Positions 5,926 through 8,675 of a stretch of DNA of 8,675 nt are shown here, in pieces. The stretch's first letter is position 1. Each line of letters opens with the position of its first letter. Location: NCBI GenBank assembly GCA_015222405.1, contig JADFVG010000209.1:1-8675 (forward strand), given 5' to 3'. The position numbers were made by a program, and so were the translations under genes. The notes under the pieces were generated by a model. That model ran no database searches, was not told the origin of the DNA, and saw only the letters and a program-made list of their open reading frames with translations. The stretch is from Chloroflexota bacterium (GTDB lineage Bacteria > Chloroflexota > Dehalococcoidia > E44-bin15).

Positions 5926-5955
5926 TTGACTCGGAACTCGAATTCATGCTATAAA
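5926..5955 (+). promoter_or_regulatory. Sigma70-type promoter of the riboswitch and transporter operon
   Basis: TTGACT at 5926-5931 and TATAAA at 5950-5955 with an 18-nt spacer. Transcription would begin near 5962, just before the first paired base of the riboswitch at 5965. This agreement between promoter and RNA start supports both calls. Confidence 0.8.
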
Positions 5956-5964
5956 GTGAAAAAA

Positions 5965-6107
5965 GCTCTCCGAGCTGCTGCACCTAAAGGTCATTCCATG
6001 GTCAGCAGCCGATACGGTGCAGGGGGAAACGCCTGCGCCCCCCATGTTTGGAAAGGAGAGTGCAACAATACCCTTTATTGCACTAGCCTCCTTTCGGAGG
6101 CTTTTTT
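5965..6107 (+). ncRNA. Molybdenum/tungsten cofactor-type riboswitch with transcription-termination platform
   Basis: P1: GCTCTCC (5965-5971) pairs with GGAGAGT (6055-6061), including one G-T wobble. Inside it, a first arm GCTGCTG (5974-5980) pairs with CAGCAGC (6003-6009) and continues with ACC/GGT (5982-5984 with 6000-6002). Its loop contains TAAAGGTCATTCCAT. A second arm GGTGCAGG (6016-6023) pairs with CCTGCGCC (6032-6039) around the loop GGGAAACG. The CTCCGAGC beginning, the AAAGGTCATTC loop and the GGGAAAC element match what I recall of the Moco RNA motif (Rfam MOCO_RNA_motif), and the operon transports molybdate or tungstate. The expression platform has two exclusive folds. The antiterminator pairs 6051-6065 with 6078-6084 and 6088-6095; the terminator is 6085-6107. 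P1 and the antiterminator share 6055-6061, so ligand binding should favour termination. Moco and tungsten cofactor cannot be told apart by eye. Confidence 0.78.
6085..6107 (+). terminator. Intrinsic terminator of the riboswitch
   Basis: A 7-bp stem AGCCTCC/GGAGGCT (6085-6091 with 6096-6102), a TTTC loop and a T tract at 6102-6107, placed 50 bases before the transporter start codon. Its 5' arm and loop are also the 3' strand of the antiterminator, so it acts as a conditional switch rather than a gene end. Confidence 0.9.
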
Positions 6108-6157
6108 CGTGCTAGGGCTCTTTTGCTGACGATAGTTTTACATAAAGGGGGCTAGGT

Positions 6158-6961
6158 ATGATACGAAATATGCTGAGATGGGTCGCTGCCAGAAGGTTGA
6201 CCATCACCTTCTTACTCCTGGGATTGGTTATCATGCTCTTCATTTTTGTCCCCCTGCTTAAGATGGTGTTCTCCTCCGACCCCGGGATCCTGTGGGACAC
6301 CCTCGGCGAAGGGGAGGTGAGGAGCGCCATCTGGCTCACCCTATACGCCGCTTTGATTGCCACCGTTGTCGGGCTGCTTTTAGGGGTCCCCCTGGCCTAT
6401 TTCCTGGCTCGCCACAGGTTTCGGGGGAAGAGGTTTGTGGAAACGCTCATCGATATTCCCATCGTAGTGCCCCACAGCGCAGCCGGCATCGCCCTCCTCT
6501 TCGTCTTCGGTCAAAATTTCTTCGTCGGCAAGGCGTTTCACTCAGTGGGCATCGATTTTGTCTCAGCGGTGCCGGGGATCATCATCGCCATGCTCTTCGT
6601 CAGTGTCCCCTTCCTGGTGAACTCGGCAAAGAATGGATTTGAAAAGGTGGACGTCAGGCTGGAGAAGGTGGCACGCACCCTGGGCGCCTCGCCGTGGCAG
6701 GCATTCTTCAGGGTATCCTTGCCCCTAGCCTGGAGGAGCATCTTTACCGGCAGCGTAATGATGTGGGCCAGAGGGATCAGCGAGTTCGGGGCAGTGCTCA
6801 TCCTCGCCTATCACCCCATGGTCGCCCCGGTCATGGTCTATGAGCGCTTCGAGGAATATGGGCTTGACTATGCCCGACCCGTGGCCGTAATCCTTATCCT
6901 GGTATGTATTGTGTTGTTTATTGCACTCCGCAGCCTTGCCTATCGAGGGGAGAAAACATGA
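6158..6961 (+). CDS. wtpB: Tungstate/molybdate ABC transporter permease (WtpB/ModB-like)
   Basis: Inner-membrane subunit of an oxyanion importer, 267 residues, normal for the family. The N-terminus is short and basic, followed by a first membrane segment at about 15-37 (TITFLLLGLVIMLFIFVPLL). Further hydrophobic segments are near 58-85, 92-115, 128-150, 195-220 and 240-262. The cytoplasmic EAA loop that docks on the ATPase is at about 169-190 (EKVARTLGASPWQAFFRVSLP). The segment DIPIVVPHSAAGIALL is typical of ModB/WtpB permeases. ATG 6158 follows AAAGGGGG at 6144-6151. Its stop overlaps the ATPase start in ATGA (6958-6961), so translation is coupled. It is the first gene behind the riboswitch. 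The choice of Wtp over Mod rests mainly on the binding protein downstream. Confidence 0.9.
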   Translation: MIRNMLRWVAARRLTITFLLLGLVIMLFIFVPLLKMVFSSDPGILWDTLGEGEVRSAIWLTLYAALIATVVGLLLGVPLAYFLARHRFRGKRFVETLIDIPIVVPHSAAGIALLFVFGQNFFVGKAFHSVGIDFVSAVPGIIIAMLFVSVPFLVNSAKNGFEKVDVRLEKVARTLGASPWQAFFRVSLPLAWRSIFTGSVMMWARGISEFGAVLILAYHPMVAPVMVYERFEEYGLDYARPVAVILILVCIVLFIALRSLAYRGEKT

Positions 6962-8004
6962 TAGAGATAAAAAATCTGACCGTGGATTTGGGCACCTTCT
7001 GCCTTCAGGATATCAACCTCAAAATTGAGCCCGGGGAGTACTTCATCGTCCTGGGACCAACGGGGTCAGGGAAGACCATCCTCCTTGAGTCCATAGCCGG
7101 GCTTTACCCCATTAAGAGCGGCGAGATTTGGCTCAATGGCAGGGAGGTGACCAAGGTTGAGCCGGAGAAGCGGGGCATTGGCTTTGTATACCAGGACTAC
7201 GCCCTCTTTCCTCACCTTTCAGTGAAGGGAAATATCCTCTTCGGATTGAAGCAGATGAAGCAGCCAAAAGGTGAGCTGCAATCGACGGTGGACTTGATTG
7301 CGGGTCTCCTCGGGGTGTCCCACCTATTGGAGCGAAAGCCCGAGACCCTGAGCGGTGGGGAGCAGCAAAAGGTGGCCCTGGCTCGGGCGCTCTCCATCAG
7401 CCCCCAGGTGCTCCTTCTAGACGAGCCCTTGAGCGCCCTCGACCCTCAGTCCAGAGAGGACGTGCAGCACGAGCTTCGGGAGGTTCACCGCCGCCTTGAA
7501 ACCACCATCATCCATGTGACTCACGACTTCGAGGAGGCCATCGCCCTGGGGGACAGGATCGCTGTTCTAGGTGAAGGGCGCATCCTTCAGATAGGAACTC
7601 CAGAACAGATCTTCCGCCAGCCGAGCTCAGAATTTGTTGCCCGCTTCGCCATGGCGCGCAACATCTTCAGCGGCGAGGTGCGCTATGCTGAAGAAGGAGA
7701 TGCCATCTTCAGCATTGGCGACCTAGAATTGGCGGCGGTAACTGAGCTCAGCGGCAAGTTGCACGCCTCGTTGCGCCCCGAGGACATCCTCATCTCCAAG
7801 GAGGCGGTCATCTCCAGCGCCCGCAACTCCCTTCGCGGCACCATCACCCGCATCGATAACCGGGGCTCTACCATTTACCTCACGGTGAGCACACCCTTGG
7901 ATTTCGTCTGTCTGGTCACCCGCCGCTCCTTTGAGGAATTGGGGCTTAAAGCAGGGGAAGAGGTTTATATCACATTCAAAGCGTCAGCGATTCATGTCTT
8001 TTAG
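6958..8004 (+). CDS. wtpC: Tungstate/molybdate ABC transporter ATPase (WtpC/ModC-like)
   Basis: ATP-hydrolysing subunit at the cytoplasmic face of the importer, 348 residues. Motifs are complete: Walker A GPTGSGKT at 33-40, Q-loop Gln79 (VYQDYALFPHL), signature LSGGEQQ at 131-137, Walker B LLLDE at 152-156, D-loop SALD at 159-162 and switch His189 (HVTHD). After about residue 235 a C-terminal extension ends in a TOBE-like region, roughly 270-345 (LHASLRPEDILIS, LRGTITRIDNRGSTIYLTV). In related ModC/WtpC proteins this region binds oxyanion and can inhibit transport when substrate is plentiful. The ATG at 6958 is preferred over upstream in-frame starts because GAGGGGAG (6945-6952) precedes it and it overlaps the permease stop. 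Confidence 0.95.
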   Translation: MIEIKNLTVDLGTFCLQDINLKIEPGEYFIVLGPTGSGKTILLESIAGLYPIKSGEIWLNGREVTKVEPEKRGIGFVYQDYALFPHLSVKGNILFGLKQMKQPKGELQSTVDLIAGLLGVSHLLERKPETLSGGEQQKVALARALSISPQVLLLDEPLSALDPQSREDVQHELREVHRRLETTIIHVTHDFEEAIALGDRIAVLGEGRILQIGTPEQIFRQPSSEFVARFAMARNIFSGEVRYAEEGDAIFSIGDLELAAVTELSGKLHASLRPEDILISKEAVISSARNSLRGTITRIDNRGSTIYLTVSTPLDFVCLVTRRSFEELGLKAGEEVYITFKASAIHVF

Positions 8005-8016
8005 AAAGGAAAGGGA

Positions 8017-8675
8017 ATGAAAAGACTTACACTGGGGTTATTGCCGACTTTAGTTCTATTGCTGGTCATCGCCGGCTGCGGTGGCGGGGAGACGCTCACC
8101 ATCTTTCACGCCGGCAGCCTGGCGGTGCCCTTCGATGAGGCTGGCGAAGCCTTTACAGAGCAGCACTCCGATGTAACGGTGCAGACCGAAGGGGCGGGGA
8201 GCCGCACCACGATACGCAAGGTGACCGAATTGGGCAAGAATGCCGATATCATCGGCTCTGCCGATTACCTCGCTATAGAGGAGCTGATGTTTCCCGAATA
8301 TGCCGATTGGTACATCATCTTTGCCACCAACGAGATGGTGATCGCCTATACTGAGGACTCCAAATATGAGGATGAAATCACTGCCGACAACTGGTATCAA
8401 ATATTGCTCCGGGATGGGGTGGAATATGGCCACTCCAACCCCAATGCCGACCCCTGCGGCTATCGAACCCTCATGCTATGGCAGCTCGCTGAGGCGTATT
8501 ATGGGGAGCCGGGATTGTATCAAAAGCTGGATGAAGGATGCCCTAAGAAAAATATTCGCTCCAAATCGGTGGAACTCATCGCCCTGCTTCAGGCGGGAGC
8601 CCTGGATTATGCCTATGAGTACCGCTCGGTGGCGATGCAGCATGGCCTGAAATACCTCTCTCTACCCGACGAGAT
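8017..8675 (+). CDS. wtpA: Tungstate/molybdate-binding lipoprotein (WtpA-like), 3' partial
   Basis: Substrate-binding protein of the importer, cut by the window end after 219 codons. A signal peptide (MKRLTLGLLPTLVLLLVIAGC) with lipobox IAGC points to lipidation at Cys21. The mature part opens with LTIFHAGSLAVPF and continues with EGAGSRTTIRKVTELGKNADIIGSADY, EYADWYIIFATNEMVIAYT, SNPNADPCGYR, IRSKSVELIALLQAG and AYEYRSVAMQHGLKYL, all close to WtpA/archaeal ModA. Asp145 (in ADPCGYR) and Glu201 (in AYEYRS) are at the positions that, as I recall from archaeal ModA/WtpA structures, complete six-fold coordination of the metal. Ordinary bacterial ModA lacks these. The start follows AAGGA at 8006-8010, 12 bases after the ATPase stop. 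The downstream part is not visible. Confidence 0.94.
   Translation, partial: MKRLTLGLLPTLVLLLVIAGCGGGETLTIFHAGSLAVPFDEAGEAFTEQHSDVTVQTEGAGSRTTIRKVTELGKNADIIGSADYLAIEELMFPEYADWYIIFATNEMVIAYTEDSKYEDEITADNWYQILLRDGVEYGHSNPNADPCGYRTLMLWQLAEAYYGEPGLYQKLDEGCPKKNIRSKSVELIALLQAGALDYAYEYRSVAMQHGLKYLSLPDE

Noticed and set aside
5926..6129. 67-codon + strand open frame upstream of wtpB
   Set aside because: It starts inside the -35 box of the promoter and runs through the riboswitch and terminator, so it would not be transcribed as a gene.
8056..8433. 125-codon minus-strand open frame
   Set aside because: Antisense shadow of the WtpA-like coding sequence, which has a signal peptide and family motifs on the + strand.

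Overview
This window looks like a chromosomal segment of an anaerobic bacterium. Coding density is high and GC content moderate. Shine-Dalgarno sites are strong (AAGGAGG-type), and at least one gene appears to start with TTG. The style of the genes (soluble GAF histidine kinase, many small winged-helix proteins, a Wtp-type tungstate/molybdate transporter) suggests an uncultured Chloroflexota such as Dehalococcoidia. That placement is an inference and has not been tested by phylogeny.

Layout. (1) 1-2316: a two-component pair. The soluble histidine kinase is cut at its 5' end by the window edge and carries a degenerate receiver and a GAF domain. It is followed by a NarL/FixJ-type response regulator and a strong intrinsic terminator. 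(2) 2317-3620: an accessory-looking stretch of three small genes: a 62-residue winged-helix protein, a GvpK-like protein without other gas vesicle genes in view, and a second winged-helix protein read from a TTG start. It is rich in secondary structure: a 20-bp-stem hairpin ending one base before an RBS, an 8-bp hairpin, a 30-bp perfect palindrome, and a 20-nt direct repeat just downstream. (3) 3700-5490: a TGnTATAAT promoter driving folC (folylpolyglutamate/dihydrofolate synthase), followed by a TIGR04076-type small protein. (4) 5504-5960: a convergent minus-strand gene for a small SWIM zinc-finger protein. Its likely promoter lies upstream of a minus-strand intrinsic terminator, so its leader may be attenuated. 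(5) 5926-8675: a + strand promoter, a molybdenum/tungsten-cofactor-type riboswitch, and an operon for an ABC importer. The operon encodes the permease (WtpB-like), ATPase (WtpC-like) and substrate-binding lipoprotein (WtpA, cut at the right edge).

The best-supported regulatory story is in region 5. The transcript begins almost exactly at the first helix (P1) of a structured RNA. The 3' strand of P1 is also the 5' strand of a 15-bp antiterminator helix, and that helix consumes the 5' arm and loop of the intrinsic terminator just before the transporter genes. Stabilising P1 with a ligand should therefore terminate transcription. This is the expected feedback logic if molybdenum or tungsten cofactor shuts off oxyanion import.
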